Source: DATGMP01 sp035293565
Lineage (GTDB): Bacteria > Pseudomonadota > Alphaproteobacteria > BOG-932 > Roseiterribacteraceae
Length of the DNA: 64,000 bases
Direction of reading: 5' to 3'
Assembly: GCA_035293565.1 (NCBI GenBank)
Contig: DATGMP010000033.1
Span: forward strand, 14,025 to 78,024
Position numbers and translations under genes: made by a program. The notes under the pieces were generated by a model that searched no databases, had not been told where the DNA came from, and worked only from the letters and a program-made list of their open reading frames with translations. The number at the start of each line of letters is the position of its first letter. Position 1 is the stretch's first letter. Positions 48,708 through 58,045 of the stretch are shown in pieces.

Positions 48708-50573
48708 CTACTTCCCGTCCACAGAAAAAGCGATGAGCGCGTTTCCAGGCTGGTGCACACCGCCGGCGCCGGAGATCACGTAGACCATGCCATTGGCGAC
48801 CGTCTGCGCGCCGTAGCTGATCGAGCCGCCGGTCGCCTTGGCGTGGTTGACGGCATCGAACGGATGCGCGGCTGTGTCGAAGTCCCAGATGATTGCGCCG
48901 TCCTTGGTCGAGAGCGCCCGGATATGCCCGTCCATCGAGCCGGAGAAGACCGCGCCCGGAATCAGCGCGAGCGCACCCGGCTGGGCTTGGCTGCAGCTTT
49001 CCCCGCCGAAGGTCTTCGCAAGCTCGCCGCTCGTATTGCCCCAGGCGCAGATCGCGGGCGGCGCTTTCGCATGCCAAACGATTTTGCCGGTCGGGAGGTC
49101 GAGCTTTGTCAGGCCCCCGACCTCGAGGCCGGGCGCGGGCTTCAGATCGGCGCTGCCCATATAGACAAAGCTGTCGTCGGCCGCGAGCCCCCAGACACCG
49201 GCGGTGCGGTTGCCTTCGCCCAGCTTCACTTGCCAGACGATCTTGCCCTGATCGTCCGGATCGAATCCGTAAGCGATCTCGGCCTTGGAGCCGTCGACCA
49301 ATATGTCCTTGCCGTTGGCGAGGTGTCGCAGGATCGGCGGCGCCGCGAAGTCGAAATCGGGGCCGGTGTGCTCGCACGCGCCGGCTCCATTTCCCATCGC
49401 CGCGGGGCAGATATTATCCTCCTTCATCACCTGCTTCACCCAGCGGATCGCGCCGGTATCGAGGTCGAAGGCGACAATGGCGTTGGCCGTATCGGCCGAG
49501 ATTTGCGTGTAGGAATTGCCGGTGCCGACATAGAGCAGATGCCGCTTCTCGTCGACGGTGGGCGCCGAGAAGATCGCGACGCCGGCCGGCCCGAACATCG
49601 GCACGCCGGACGGGCTGGTGCCGATCGGCTTCGGCTCGGGGACCGTGTGCGATTTCCAGACGAGCTTGCCGTTGATCGCGTCGACGGCCGCCACGCCGCC
49701 GCGGAAGGTGCAGCAATTGTAGCTCGGGTTGCGCACCGACATCTCTTCGAGCGATGCAAGCGGGACATAAAGCCGGTGCTTGTAGAGCGTGATCGCACCG
49801 GTGAGCCGCGTCACCGGATGATCCTCCACCCGCATCGTCCAGAGCGGCTTGCCAGTCTCCGCATCCACGGCATGCAGCCAGCCATTCTCGGTCGCGAAAT
49901 AGGCGGCGTATTTGGCCGGTCCTGAGGCGGGCAGCTTGTCGAGCGTGATCGCAGTGCGGACACCGCCCTCGGCGTCGAAGGACCAGTTGGTGCAGCCGGT
50001 CTTCGCGTCGAGCGAGAAGACCCGCCCGGCACGGCTGGTGACAAAGATCCTGTTGCCATAAACGGTCGGCTGCCCATCCGCGATCGTGCCGGGATAAGCG
50101 AAGACCCATTTCACCTTGAGCCGCGGCACGTCGGCCGCGGTCAGTCCCGCGTCCGGCTGGTAGCGCGAATTTTCGAGATCATGTCCCCAGCTGCGCCAAT
50201 CGCCATTTTCGAATTCGATCGGGCCGGACGATTGGCACATGTTCGCCTTGGGGTCAGGCTCGCTCGCCCCACCCGGCGCGCGGCCGGTGAGATAGGTTGC
50301 GAGCATCTTGATCTCTTCGGGCTTCAGCCCGACGGCCTGCGACTGCATGATGCCGGTGGTGAGGGCCTGGACCACCTGTTCCGGAGTCTTCACGACCGCG
50401 AGAAAACTATGCGGCGGGATGCGGTCGACCGGATGGTCGTGGCATTGGGCGCAACGCTGCTGCCAAAGCGCTTCGCCCGGCTTGCCTGCTGCCGGCGCCG
50501 CGGGCGTGTCGATCGCGAGCGCGGTTCTCGCGGCCAGTAGGGCCAACAGGCAAAGGGCCAAAGATCGCATCAT
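48708..50573 (-). CDS. Cytochrome c-PQQ dehydrogenase, polyvinyl-alcohol-dehydrogenase-like
   Basis: The 621-residue periplasmic protein has a signal peptide (MMRSLALCLLALLAARTALA), an N-terminal cytochrome c domain with haem motif CAQCH at residues 41-45, and a C-terminal eight-bladed PQQ beta-propeller (repeats such as VFSLDAKTG, LHAVDAETGKPLW, IVAFDLDTGAIRW and LTKLDLPTGKIVW). The fusion order cytochrome-then-PQQ is that of polyvinyl alcohol dehydrogenase rather than of methanol dehydrogenases. It should oxidise an alcohol and pass electrons to its own haem. It is the last gene of the operon. Confidence 0.82.
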   Translation of the reverse strand: MMRSLALCLLALLAARTALAIDTPAAPAAGKPGEALWQQRCAQCHDHPVDRIPPHSFLAVVKTPEQVVQALTTGIMQSQAVGLKPEEIKMLATYLTGRAPGGASEPDPKANMCQSSGPIEFENGDWRSWGHDLENSRYQPDAGLTAADVPRLKVKWVFAYPGTIADGQPTVYGNRIFVTSRAGRVFSLDAKTGCTNWSFDAEGGVRTAITLDKLPASGPAKYAAYFATENGWLHAVDAETGKPLWTMRVEDHPVTRLTGAITLYKHRLYVPLASLEEMSVRNPSYNCCTFRGGVAAVDAINGKLVWKSHTVPEPKPIGTSPSGVPMFGPAGVAIFSAPTVDEKRHLLYVGTGNSYTQISADTANAIVAFDLDTGAIRWVKQVMKEDNICPAAMGNGAGACEHTGPDFDFAAPPILRHLANGKDILVDGSKAEIAYGFDPDDQGKIVWQVKLGEGNRTAGVWGLAADDSFVYMGSADLKPAPGLEVGGLTKLDLPTGKIVWHAKAPPAICAWGNTSGELAKTFGGESCSQAQPGALALIPGAVFSGSMDGHIRALSTKDGAIIWDFDTAAHPFDAVNHAKATGGSISYGAQTVANGMVYVISGAGGVHQPGNALIAFSVDGK

Positions 50574-50638
50574 CGCCGTCCCCCCATCTGCCCGATTATG
50601 GCTCGGGCCCGAGAGGCTGACCTACCAAGCGCTTGGCT

Positions 50639-52561
50639 TCATGGCAAGCCGAAGACGATGAGCGTTGCCGCGCCCTTGGTCTCCCAGATGGTCTTCGACG
50701 AATTGCCGGATGCCACCGCGAGATATTGCTTCCCATCGATCCCGTAGCTCGAGATGCCGCCCGCGATCGCACCGCCGGTGTTGAAGCGATAAAGGATATT
50801 CCCCGTCTCGGCGTCGAAGCCCAGAAGGTCCCCGTCGAGCGAGCCGGTGAAGACCAGGCCGCCGCCGGTCGGCGTCACGCCCGCCACCATCGGCGAATCG
50901 GAATGGTAGGTCCATTTGGGCGCGCCGGTTTTGGCGTCGAAGGCGCGCAGCCAGCCTTTGGCCTCGGAGGCCGGATCGAATTTGAGCGCGCCGCCGAAAT
51001 TGTTCTTCACGCCGCCGGATTGGAGCGTCAGCGTCACGCACCAATCCGCGGTGTTCACGAAGAGCAAGCCGCGCTTGGGATCGAGGGCCGGTCCGTTCCA
51101 CTCGACCCCGCCCAGCGTGCCGGGGCAGACATGGAGGCCCTGGACCGTCGGCGGCACGCCGACGTTCTCGTGCCGCGTCAGCTCCTGTCTGGCCAGCAGC
51201 TTGTGGGTCTTGCGGTCGTAGAGATAAAGCCAGCCGCCCTTGTTGGCGACGGCCATATATTCGCTTCCGCCGAGATCGTAGATAGCCGGCGCTGCGGCCG
51301 TGTCCCAGTCCCAAAGATCGTGCGGCACCTGCTGGACGTACCAGACGAGCTTGCCGGTGCGCGCGTCGAGCACGACGACAGAGTCGGTGTAGAGATTGTC
51401 GCCCGGCCGCTCCGACCCGTCGATGTCGGAGCCCGGATTGCCGATTGGGACGTAAAGCAGGCGATGCTCCGGATCGACTGTGATCGTCGACCAGGACGAT
51501 CCGCCGCCCAGCGTGTTGGGCTTGCCCCATGTGTCCGATCCGGCCTCGCCCTCCTTGGGCACGGGATCGAAGGTCCAGACAAGCTTCCCGGTCGCGGCGT
51601 CAAACGCATAGATGTGGCCGACGGCGCCGCGATCGGCGCCGCCTTGGCCGATATAGACCTTACCCTCGAAGACGATGGGCGCCGGGCTCAGATTGTAGCC
51701 CCTGCGGGCGTCGGCAACCCACGCGTCCCACAACACCTTGCCCGTCGCGGCATCGAGGGCCAGCAGATGCCCGTCGGGCGTGCCGCGGAAGAGCCTGCCG
51801 TCGGCGATGGCCGCTCCGCGATCGACGTGGAGCCCCTCCACGCCGTCTGGAATGTAGTCGTACTCCCAAATCTTACGGCAGCTCGTCGCGTCGATGGCAT
51901 AGGTGTTGTGTGCGGTCGTGACATAAAGCCGATTGCGATAAAGGATCGGCGAGGTCTGAAAGGCGCCGACCTCGCCCGCCTGGAAGATGCAGCGCGGCGC
52001 GAGCGACCTGACGTTCGCCGGCGTGATTTGGGCCAATGGCGAGAAGCGCTGTCCGCGATAATCGCGGTTATAGGTCGGCCAATCGCCATCGCCGATATCG
52101 GTCAATTCCGTCTGTGACGGGCCGGTGTCACTCGGCTGGGCGACAAAATCCGGCGCCTCGGGCAGCTTGCCGGCCGGGACGGGCGACGTATCGGAAATGC
52201 CCATGCTCGTGTCGGGCGGCAATGTGAGCTTCCCGGCTTCGACGCGATAGGCGTTCTTCGCCAGCACATAGCCGAAGATCGCGCGGTACTCGGGCTCGGA
52301 TAGGCTGCCGGCGGCGTTCTGCGGCATCTTCTGCGCGATCTCGTCATAGAGCGCCGCTTCGCGCTCATCGGTCCAATGAGCCTGGAAGGTGGGGCCGACA
52401 AGCGGCGGCGCCCCGGCCCCTTCCAGCGCAGCGCCGTGGCAAGAGGCGCAATGGAGCGCATAGGCCTTACGGCCCGAAACGGCATCGGAAGCGGCATGGG
52501 CGGCCGGCAAGGCAAGCCCGGTCAGCGCCGCGGCAAGCAGCGGCGGCAAGACGCGAATCAT
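50639..52561 (-). CDS. Cytochrome c-PQQ dehydrogenase
   Basis: The 640-residue protein has a signal peptide (MIRVLPPLLAAALTGLALPA), an N-terminal cytochrome c domain with CASCH at residues 38-42, a linker with PPDTSMGISDTS, and a PQQ propeller with YNRDYRGQRFSPLAQITPAN, the standard entry of quinoprotein alcohol dehydrogenases. The active-site block VVLDARTGKLVWYVQQVPHD followed by LWDWD contains the catalytic Asp region. It lies 65 bases upstream of the polyvinyl-alcohol-dehydrogenase-like gene, and nine bases after the triheme cytochrome. Two such enzymes in one operon may oxidise successive groups of one substrate. Confidence 0.85.
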   Translation of the reverse strand: MIRVLPPLLAAALTGLALPAAHAASDAVSGRKAYALHCASCHGAALEGAGAPPLVGPTFQAHWTDEREAALYDEIAQKMPQNAAGSLSEPEYRAIFGYVLAKNAYRVEAGKLTLPPDTSMGISDTSPVPAGKLPEAPDFVAQPSDTGPSQTELTDIGDGDWPTYNRDYRGQRFSPLAQITPANVRSLAPRCIFQAGEVGAFQTSPILYRNRLYVTTAHNTYAIDATSCRKIWEYDYIPDGVEGLHVDRGAAIADGRLFRGTPDGHLLALDAATGKVLWDAWVADARRGYNLSPAPIVFEGKVYIGQGGADRGAVGHIYAFDAATGKLVWTFDPVPKEGEAGSDTWGKPNTLGGGSSWSTITVDPEHRLLYVPIGNPGSDIDGSERPGDNLYTDSVVVLDARTGKLVWYVQQVPHDLWDWDTAAAPAIYDLGGSEYMAVANKGGWLYLYDRKTHKLLARQELTRHENVGVPPTVQGLHVCPGTLGGVEWNGPALDPKRGLLFVNTADWCVTLTLQSGGVKNNFGGALKFDPASEAKGWLRAFDAKTGAPKWTYHSDSPMVAGVTPTGGGLVFTGSLDGDLLGFDAETGNILYRFNTGGAIAGGISSYGIDGKQYLAVASGNSSKTIWETKGAATLIVFGLP

Positions 52562-52570
52562 CGCTATTTT

Positions 52571-53866
52571 TTATCTCATTTTGAGGATTGCAACCGCATC
52601 GCTCGCGGGCTCCGTCTCGTGACGGATGCGCCGCACGCGGTCGGCCGGCACGAGATGGGCTTCGTTGCCCCAGCTTCGACGGATAAAGCCGAGCACCTGA
52701 GCGATGTCCTGGTCGCTGAGCAGAAGCCTGAATTGCGGCATCCGATATTCGTCGGGCATACCCGCTACGACGATCCTGGCCGAGCCGTTGAGCACGACAT
52801 TGATCAGCGAGGCCGGATCGTCGTCGAGCACGACCGCGTTGCCGGCCAGCGGCGGCAGGAAGGGCGCGCGCCCCCGCCCGTCGAGCGCATGGCAGCCGGC
52901 GCATTTCTGGACATAGATCGCAGCGCCCGGCTCGTCCGCATCACCCCGCCGAAGCGCAACCGTGGTGGCGCCGTCGTAAAGATAGGCGGATTCCATCCGC
53001 TCGCCCCGGCCGGGCAGGGACTTCAGATATACTGCGATGGCGCCGAGATCCTCGTCGCTCAGATATTGAGTGCTGTTGTTCACCGCGTCGATCATCGTGC
53101 CGAAGGCGGTTGCATGCCGATTGTGGCCGCTCTTGAGGAAATCGACGATCTCCGCCTCCGACCAGCTCCCGAGGCCGATATGGGGATCGCCGCGGAGATC
53201 CGATGCCGACCAATTGTCGAGCTCGCCGCCGGATAGAAAGGCGCCGCCCCTATCGTCGAGCGCCTTCTCCTGGAAGAAGATTCCTCGCGGCGTATGGCAG
53301 CCTCCGCAATGGCCAAGTCCCTCGACCAGGTAAGCGCCGCGATTCCATGCGGTGTCGTGGTCCGGATTCGGCGTGAAGCCGGGCCCGTCGGTGAACGCGC
53401 CGTCCCAGAGCCCCAACACCCAGCGCATGTTGAGCGGCCAGGGAATCTCGCTCCGCGCATTCTCGCGACGCACCGGCGCGACGTCGCTCATGAAGAAGGC
53501 ATAGAGCGCCCGCATATCTTCGTCGGAGATCTTGGCGTAGGACGGGTAAGGCATCGCGGGATAGAGCCTGTGTCCGTCCTTGGCGACGCCGTCACGCATG
53601 GCGCGGGCGAAATCCTCGAAGCTGTACTGCCCGATGCCCGTCTCCTTATCGGGCGTGATATTGGTCGAGTAGACGGCGCCCAGGGGCGTGCCCATCTTCA
53701 AACCCCCGGCGAAAGGCTGCCCGTCGGGCGCGGTGTGACAGACGATGCAGTCGCCGGCCCGCGCGAGATATTCGCCGCGCGCCGCGACGTCCGATGGCGC
53801 TGCGGTCGCGGCGGGAATTAGGGCCATCCCGAGAAGGATGGCCCAGGTCGATTGCAAGCGCGTCAC
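52571..53866 (-). CDS. Triheme cytochrome c (alcohol dehydrogenase subunit II-like)
   Basis: The 431-residue protein has a signal peptide (MTRLQSTWAILLGMALIPAA) and three haem-binding motifs: CIVCH (40-44), CGGCH (187-191) and CAGCH (322-326). The spacing and the motifs MGTPLGAVYSTNITPDKETG and GHCGGCHTPRG match the AdhB-type subunit of membrane-bound PQQ alcohol dehydrogenases, which takes electrons from the quinoprotein and reduces ubiquinone. It overlaps the MFS gene by four bases and precedes the first PQQ enzyme by nine, so it is the electron carrier of the operon. Confidence 0.92.
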   Translation of the reverse strand: MTRLQSTWAILLGMALIPAATAAPSDVAARGEYLARAGDCIVCHTAPDGQPFAGGLKMGTPLGAVYSTNITPDKETGIGQYSFEDFARAMRDGVAKDGHRLYPAMPYPSYAKISDEDMRALYAFFMSDVAPVRRENARSEIPWPLNMRWVLGLWDGAFTDGPGFTPNPDHDTAWNRGAYLVEGLGHCGGCHTPRGIFFQEKALDDRGGAFLSGGELDNWSASDLRGDPHIGLGSWSEAEIVDFLKSGHNRHATAFGTMIDAVNNSTQYLSDEDLGAIAVYLKSLPGRGERMESAYLYDGATTVALRRGDADEPGAAIYVQKCAGCHALDGRGRAPFLPPLAGNAVVLDDDPASLINVVLNGSARIVVAGMPDEYRMPQFRLLLSDQDIAQVLGFIRRSWGNEAHLVPADRVRRIRHETEPASDAVAILKMR

Positions 53867-55059
53867 AGATTGGCCGCCCGCGGCTCGACCGGCCGCGGAC
53901 GGAGAGCCGAGACCGCCACCGCCGCGGCAATCGCAAGCAGCACCGCGCCGATCGCGACGAACGCGCCATGGAGACCGAAGGCGTCGCGCAGCGGCTTATT
54001 GACCAGCGGGTTGAGAAATTGGCCGACGAACATCGTGCTCATCATCAATCCGACCGCCTGGCTTTTGATTTCTCCGGGGGCCTTGTCCAGCATCCGGTTC
54101 AGCATATAAGGGATCATCCACCCCCCGCCGATTCCTTCCACGATCACCGAGACGAACACGAGCGTGAAGCTCGGCGCAACCCCGATTCCAGCCAAGCCCA
54201 GCCCCATCAGGACCAAAAGGAGCACGAGCATCCAGCGGTCGGCACGGCCATAGATCCAGCCAAAAGCGGTCGCGCTCAGGATCGACACGGTGGCGCTCGC
54301 CGCCGGAAACCAGGAAACGCGCGATATGTCGTTGAGACCATCCGCGACCAGCAGCGACGGCAGCTCGAAATGCGGCATGGCATGCGCCACCGCGAGCACG
54401 AGCATTGCCGCATAGAGGGGCCACAGCGCGGCGACGGTCGGAAGATTGCGCCAGCTCGTCCTCTCCGGCGGGCGGAGGCGCGTACGAAAGGCGAGCGCGG
54501 AGAGAGTGACGTAGACGAGCGCGATCGCGAATAGCCAGAACGGCGCGCGCCACCCGAAACCCTGGATCAGCCACCCGCTGAGAAGCGTGCCGCCGACCGT
54601 GGAGCAGGAGCCGATCGCCTGCCGGAACCCCAGGATCCTCGAACGACCTTCGCCCTCATAGAGCTCGCCCAAGATCAGCATCAGGCTGACATCGGCCGTA
54701 ACGATCGACCACCCCGTGAGGGCACGGGCGATATAGATCGCGTTCAAGTTGTTCAGTACGAGCGGCGCCATGCCGAACAGGCCGTAGCCGGCATAGCCGA
54801 GCAAGAGAGTTCGTTTGACGCCCAGCCTCGCTATGATGCGGGCGCCGGTGATGCCGCCCACCGCCATTCCTATCGGCGCCATGGTGAGCACGAGTTGGGC
54901 ACGGAAGGTGGCGTCGCCGGGACCGGCGAAATAGGTCGCGATACGCGGCACGCCGGGGCCGACGGCCGTGAAGGCGAGCGAACTCACCACGCCGCTGAAC
55001 AGCAAAAGAATCAGGACCAGCAGGTTGGCGGGCTGGCTAGCCGAGTTAGTGCGCTCCAC
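53863..55059 (-). CDS. Major facilitator superfamily transporter
   Basis: From GTG 55059-55057 (VERTNSASQPANLLVLILLL) the protein is 398 residues; AAAGAG precedes this start by a few bases. About twelve hydrophobic segments are visible. The loop between helices 2 and 3 contains GARIIARLGVKRTLLLGYAG, the MFS motif A variant, and the central loop is short and basic (RTRLRPPERTSW). The substrate cannot be predicted. It sits 14 bases after the DUF1552 gene and overlaps the cytochrome gene, so it belongs to the operon and probably imports the substrate or exports a product. Confidence 0.87.
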   Translation of the reverse strand: MERTNSASQPANLLVLILLLFSGVVSSLAFTAVGPGVPRIATYFAGPGDATFRAQLVLTMAPIGMAVGGITGARIIARLGVKRTLLLGYAGYGLFGMAPLVLNNLNAIYIARALTGWSIVTADVSLMLILGELYEGEGRSRILGFRQAIGSCSTVGGTLLSGWLIQGFGWRAPFWLFAIALVYVTLSALAFRTRLRPPERTSWRNLPTVAALWPLYAAMLVLAVAHAMPHFELPSLLVADGLNDISRVSWFPAASATVSILSATAFGWIYGRADRWMLVLLLVLMGLGLAGIGVAPSFTLVFVSVIVEGIGGGWMIPYMLNRMLDKAPGEIKSQAVGLMMSTMFVGQFLNPLVNKPLRDAFGLHGAFVAIGAVLLAIAAAVAVSALRPRPVEPRAANL

Positions 55060-55073
55060 GCGCTCTTTATACG

Positions 55074-56408
55074 CTACGCCATCACCTCTGTAATCGCTTT
55101 CGAGGTCTGCATCGAGCCCATGCCCCATTTGTCGAGCGGAACGCCCATGATCTGGAGCGCGGTGAAGCCGACCCGCGTGATCGGCTCGCCGGTCTCGTTC
55201 ATATGGATTCCGGTCTTCATCCGGCCGCCGGCCTTGCCGGCCATCATGACCGGTATGCCGCTGATCGAATGAATGCGGGCGAACTCGGTGTCGGAATGGC
55301 CGAACACGAGGCAATTGTCGAGCAATGTGCCGTCGCCTTCGCGTACGGCGGCGAGCGTGGACACGAAGGTCGCCCAGGCCTCCATGCTGCGCTCGACGAA
55401 GTAGGTCGCCTTGGGCTGATAACCCAGCGCCGCATCGATCGGCTCTTCATGAGTCATCAGATGATGGATCATCTGCTCGCCCGGCATCCGGAGCGTCGAG
55501 GCCGAGTCCGAATAGACCATGTTGAAGACCTTGGTCTGGTTGCAGGCCAGAGCCATGGCCAGCAGCTCGGCCATCAGCTTGTGATTCTGCAGCACCTGGC
55601 CGACCTCGGTTCCGACCGGCGCGTCCGCCGGCTGCTTCGGCACCTTGCAGGCCTCGGCCGGCGGCGGCTTCTGAAGCTGCAGGTCGAGCTGCTGCTCGAG
55701 CTGCCGAACCGAGGTGAAATATTCGTCCAGCCGCGCCTTGTCGGTCGCACCCAGCTGATCGAGAAAGGCCGCTCGCTGCTCCGACACGCCCGAAAGCACG
55801 CTCTTGCGCAACATCAGCTTGGGATCGGGCTTGAAGTCGGCGGCGTTCGGATCGTGAAAGTCCGTCCCGAAAATCCGCGTATAGAGCGAGATCGGCGACA
55901 CTTCGGCCGGGTTCTTGCTCGTGGCGTTCCGGTAAGAATAGCTGTGGTTCGGATTGCCCGTCGCCGCCATCTCGAGCGAACGGAAGCGCGTGTCGGTTCC
56001 GATCACGTCCCCGACCAGAACGTCCAGGGTCGGTGCGTCATAGGATTCTTTCGCCGCCACCTGACCCGAGCGCAGCGCCATCATGCCCGAGATGTGCGGC
56101 AGGTTGGGCTTGCCGTCGAGAATGGCCTTGTAGCCGGAGAAGACGTTCACCTGATCCTTGATCGCCGCGATGTATTTGAGCTCGGGCGGCAGATCGTAGT
56201 CCTTGCCGATCTTCGTCGGGATCCAGCGCTGCGGATTCATGCCGCAGCCCCAGTTCCAGGTGCCGAAGCGCACCGGCAGCGGCCGGCCCGAGGCAAGTGC
56301 CGTGCCGTTCGCGTTCAGGAAGCATTCGAGGAAGGGCAGCGCGACCGCTACGCCGGCTCCGCCCATCATGCCGCGCAAGAGCTGACGGCGTTTGATCGAG
56401 GTTTTCAT
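55074..56408 (-). CDS. DUF1552 protein, Tat-exported
   Basis: From ATG 56408-56406 the protein has 444 residues and begins with a twin-arginine signal (MKTSIKRRQLLRGMMGGAGV then AVALPFLECF), indicating export in folded form. The body has FGTWNWGCGMNPQRWIPTKI and GHSDTEFARIHSISGIPVMM near the C-terminus, matching DUF1552, a family of sulfatase-like appearance common in Planctomycetes and myxobacteria. It has no known activity. It overlaps the DUF1592 gene by four bases; this pairing is seen in many genomes. It is annotated from family resemblance only. Confidence 0.85.
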   Translation of the reverse strand: MKTSIKRRQLLRGMMGGAGVAVALPFLECFLNANGTALASGRPLPVRFGTWNWGCGMNPQRWIPTKIGKDYDLPPELKYIAAIKDQVNVFSGYKAILDGKPNLPHISGMMALRSGQVAAKESYDAPTLDVLVGDVIGTDTRFRSLEMAATGNPNHSYSYRNATSKNPAEVSPISLYTRIFGTDFHDPNAADFKPDPKLMLRKSVLSGVSEQRAAFLDQLGATDKARLDEYFTSVRQLEQQLDLQLQKPPPAEACKVPKQPADAPVGTEVGQVLQNHKLMAELLAMALACNQTKVFNMVYSDSASTLRMPGEQMIHHLMTHEEPIDAALGYQPKATYFVERSMEAWATFVSTLAAVREGDGTLLDNCLVFGHSDTEFARIHSISGIPVMMAGKAGGRMKTGIHMNETGEPITRVGFTALQIMGVPLDKWGMGSMQTSKAITEVMA

Positions 56409-58042
56409 CGCTGTGCCTCCTTGACCCGCTGGTCGGAAACGGTGACGGCATAAAAGGCCTTGCTGGTGGCGATCCGGCGCAGAAGAGCCGGAAGCTTGTA
56501 ACCGTCGGCCGCAAATTGCTTGGCGATCCAGCCGCGCCACTCCTTCTCGCCCTTGTCGAAATCGCGCCCAGCCGCATAGCGGAAGACGCTCTCGACCAGA
56601 CAGGACACCGCCGCCGGATCATCATGAATCGCCTTGCCGAGTTCGGCCGCGTTCGAGAAGTGGATCCCGTCAATGTCGCCGCTCGCATCGATCGGCGCGC
56701 CGTTCTCGAGATCGCGATACGCCCCCGCCCCGTCGAAGTTCTCGAGCCCAAGCCCGATCGGGTCGACCAGCTTATGGCAGCCGGCGCAGGTGGGATCCGT
56801 CCGATGCGCGGTCAGCCGCTCGCGCGCGGTCTTGTAGACGGGATTGTTGGTCTCCTGCACCACGGTGAAGTTCACATTCGCCGGCGGCATCGGCACCTGC
56901 TCGCAGAGCAGTATCTCGCGCACCGCCTTGCCGCGCAGCGTCGCCGAGCTGCGGCCGGGATGCGAATGCAGCTCGGTGAAAGAGAGCTGAGTCAGAATGC
57001 CCGCATGCTGATCGCCGGCGGGAAATTCATACGGCTCCCATCCATGCTCCGACGCGACCCGCACGCGATAGACGATGCCCAGATTGCGGGTCATGAAGGT
57101 CCGCCGGGTCGTGAAGATGTCGCGATAGTCGCCGTTCCGCGTAATGAGCTCGTCGGTGATGGTCCTGAGCGTCTGCTCCTCGGCGTCGCGCGCGACTTTC
57201 GTGCTGAAGACCGGATAGATCATCGGATCCTTGGCCAGCGCGTCGAACTTGTCGAAATCGAAGAAGTCGATGAAGAAGGCGCGCACGCCCGCTTCGAGCC
57301 GGGGCGAGGCCAGCATGCGGTCGACCTGCTTCGCGAGCCCGCCGCGGGTCTGTATCTCGCCGCTCTCGGCGGCGCGCAGCAGCTCGTCATCGGGCGGCGC
57401 ATTCCACAGGAAGAAGCTGAGGCGCGAAGCCTTCGAGAAGGCGGTCAGCCGAAATTTGCCTTGATTGTCGGGGTCGGGCTCGACCGCGTCCTTCCGGAAC
57501 AGGAAGCTCGGCGAATCGAGAAGCTGGGCCAGCCCGTAAGCCAGCCCGGCGTAGAAATCCCCAATCGTGTCGGCGGCCGTCCCGGCCATCGCCGTGGGTC
57601 CGGCAAGTTCGGTCTCGTTGAGCGGCCGACGGAACAGCAGCCGGCCATATTTGGCGAGGGCTTGCTTGGCGCATGCCGGATCGGCCTTCTTCGGCTCCGC
57701 CGGCGCGCAGGGAATCAGCGTCTGGCGGTGCTTGTCGTCGACAATCTGCGAAGCAATGCCCCGAGCCATCGAATCATATTGCTCGAAACCGGCGGGCGAG
57801 ACGGCGATCACCGAGTCACCGACGGCCAGCAGCCCGTTCTTGCGGATGCCGGGCTCGAAACGGCCGGCCACCTTGATGTCCGGTCCGAAAATATCCGAGA
57901 TCGACTGCCGATACTGCGCTTCGCTCAGCCTTTCAGCCTGCGGGGGAGCGCCGGCGGTCGGCGGCTCGCTAGGCCCGCAGGCAGCAAGCGCCGCCGCTCC
58001 GAAAAGAGAGAGGATCGTCGTCTTGATGCTTCTCGAGGCCAT
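56405..58042 (-). CDS. DUF1592/DUF1588-type cytochrome lipoprotein
   Basis: The 545-residue protein has a lipoprotein signal with lipobox LAAC (MASRSIKTTILSLFGAAALA). The body follows the DUF1587-DUF1592-DUF1588-DUF1585 order: RLSEAQYRQSISDIFGPDIK, LLFRRPLNETELAGPTA, SRLSFFLWNAPPDDELLRAA, then RGKAVREILLCEQVPMPPAN and the haem motif CAGCHKLVDPIGLGLENFDG. Proteins of this type are called planctomycete-type cytochromes, with unknown substrate. The lone CxxCH suggests it can carry one haem. It overlaps the DUF1552 gene and follows the secreted protein by three bases. Confidence 0.88.
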   Translation of the reverse strand: MASRSIKTTILSLFGAAALAACGPSEPPTAGAPPQAERLSEAQYRQSISDIFGPDIKVAGRFEPGIRKNGLLAVGDSVIAVSPAGFEQYDSMARGIASQIVDDKHRQTLIPCAPAEPKKADPACAKQALAKYGRLLFRRPLNETELAGPTAMAGTAADTIGDFYAGLAYGLAQLLDSPSFLFRKDAVEPDPDNQGKFRLTAFSKASRLSFFLWNAPPDDELLRAAESGEIQTRGGLAKQVDRMLASPRLEAGVRAFFIDFFDFDKFDALAKDPMIYPVFSTKVARDAEEQTLRTITDELITRNGDYRDIFTTRRTFMTRNLGIVYRVRVASEHGWEPYEFPAGDQHAGILTQLSFTELHSHPGRSSATLRGKAVREILLCEQVPMPPANVNFTVVQETNNPVYKTARERLTAHRTDPTCAGCHKLVDPIGLGLENFDGAGAYRDLENGAPIDASGDIDGIHFSNAAELGKAIHDDPAAVSCLVESVFRYAAGRDFDKGEKEWRGWIAKQFAADGYKLPALLRRIATSKAFYAVTVSDQRVKEAQR

Positions 58043-58045
58043 CGA

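Noticed and set aside
50633..52117. 494-codon plus-strand frame opposite the second PQQ enzyme
   Set aside because: It has no domain features; the minus strand has a signal peptide, haem motif and PQQ repeats.
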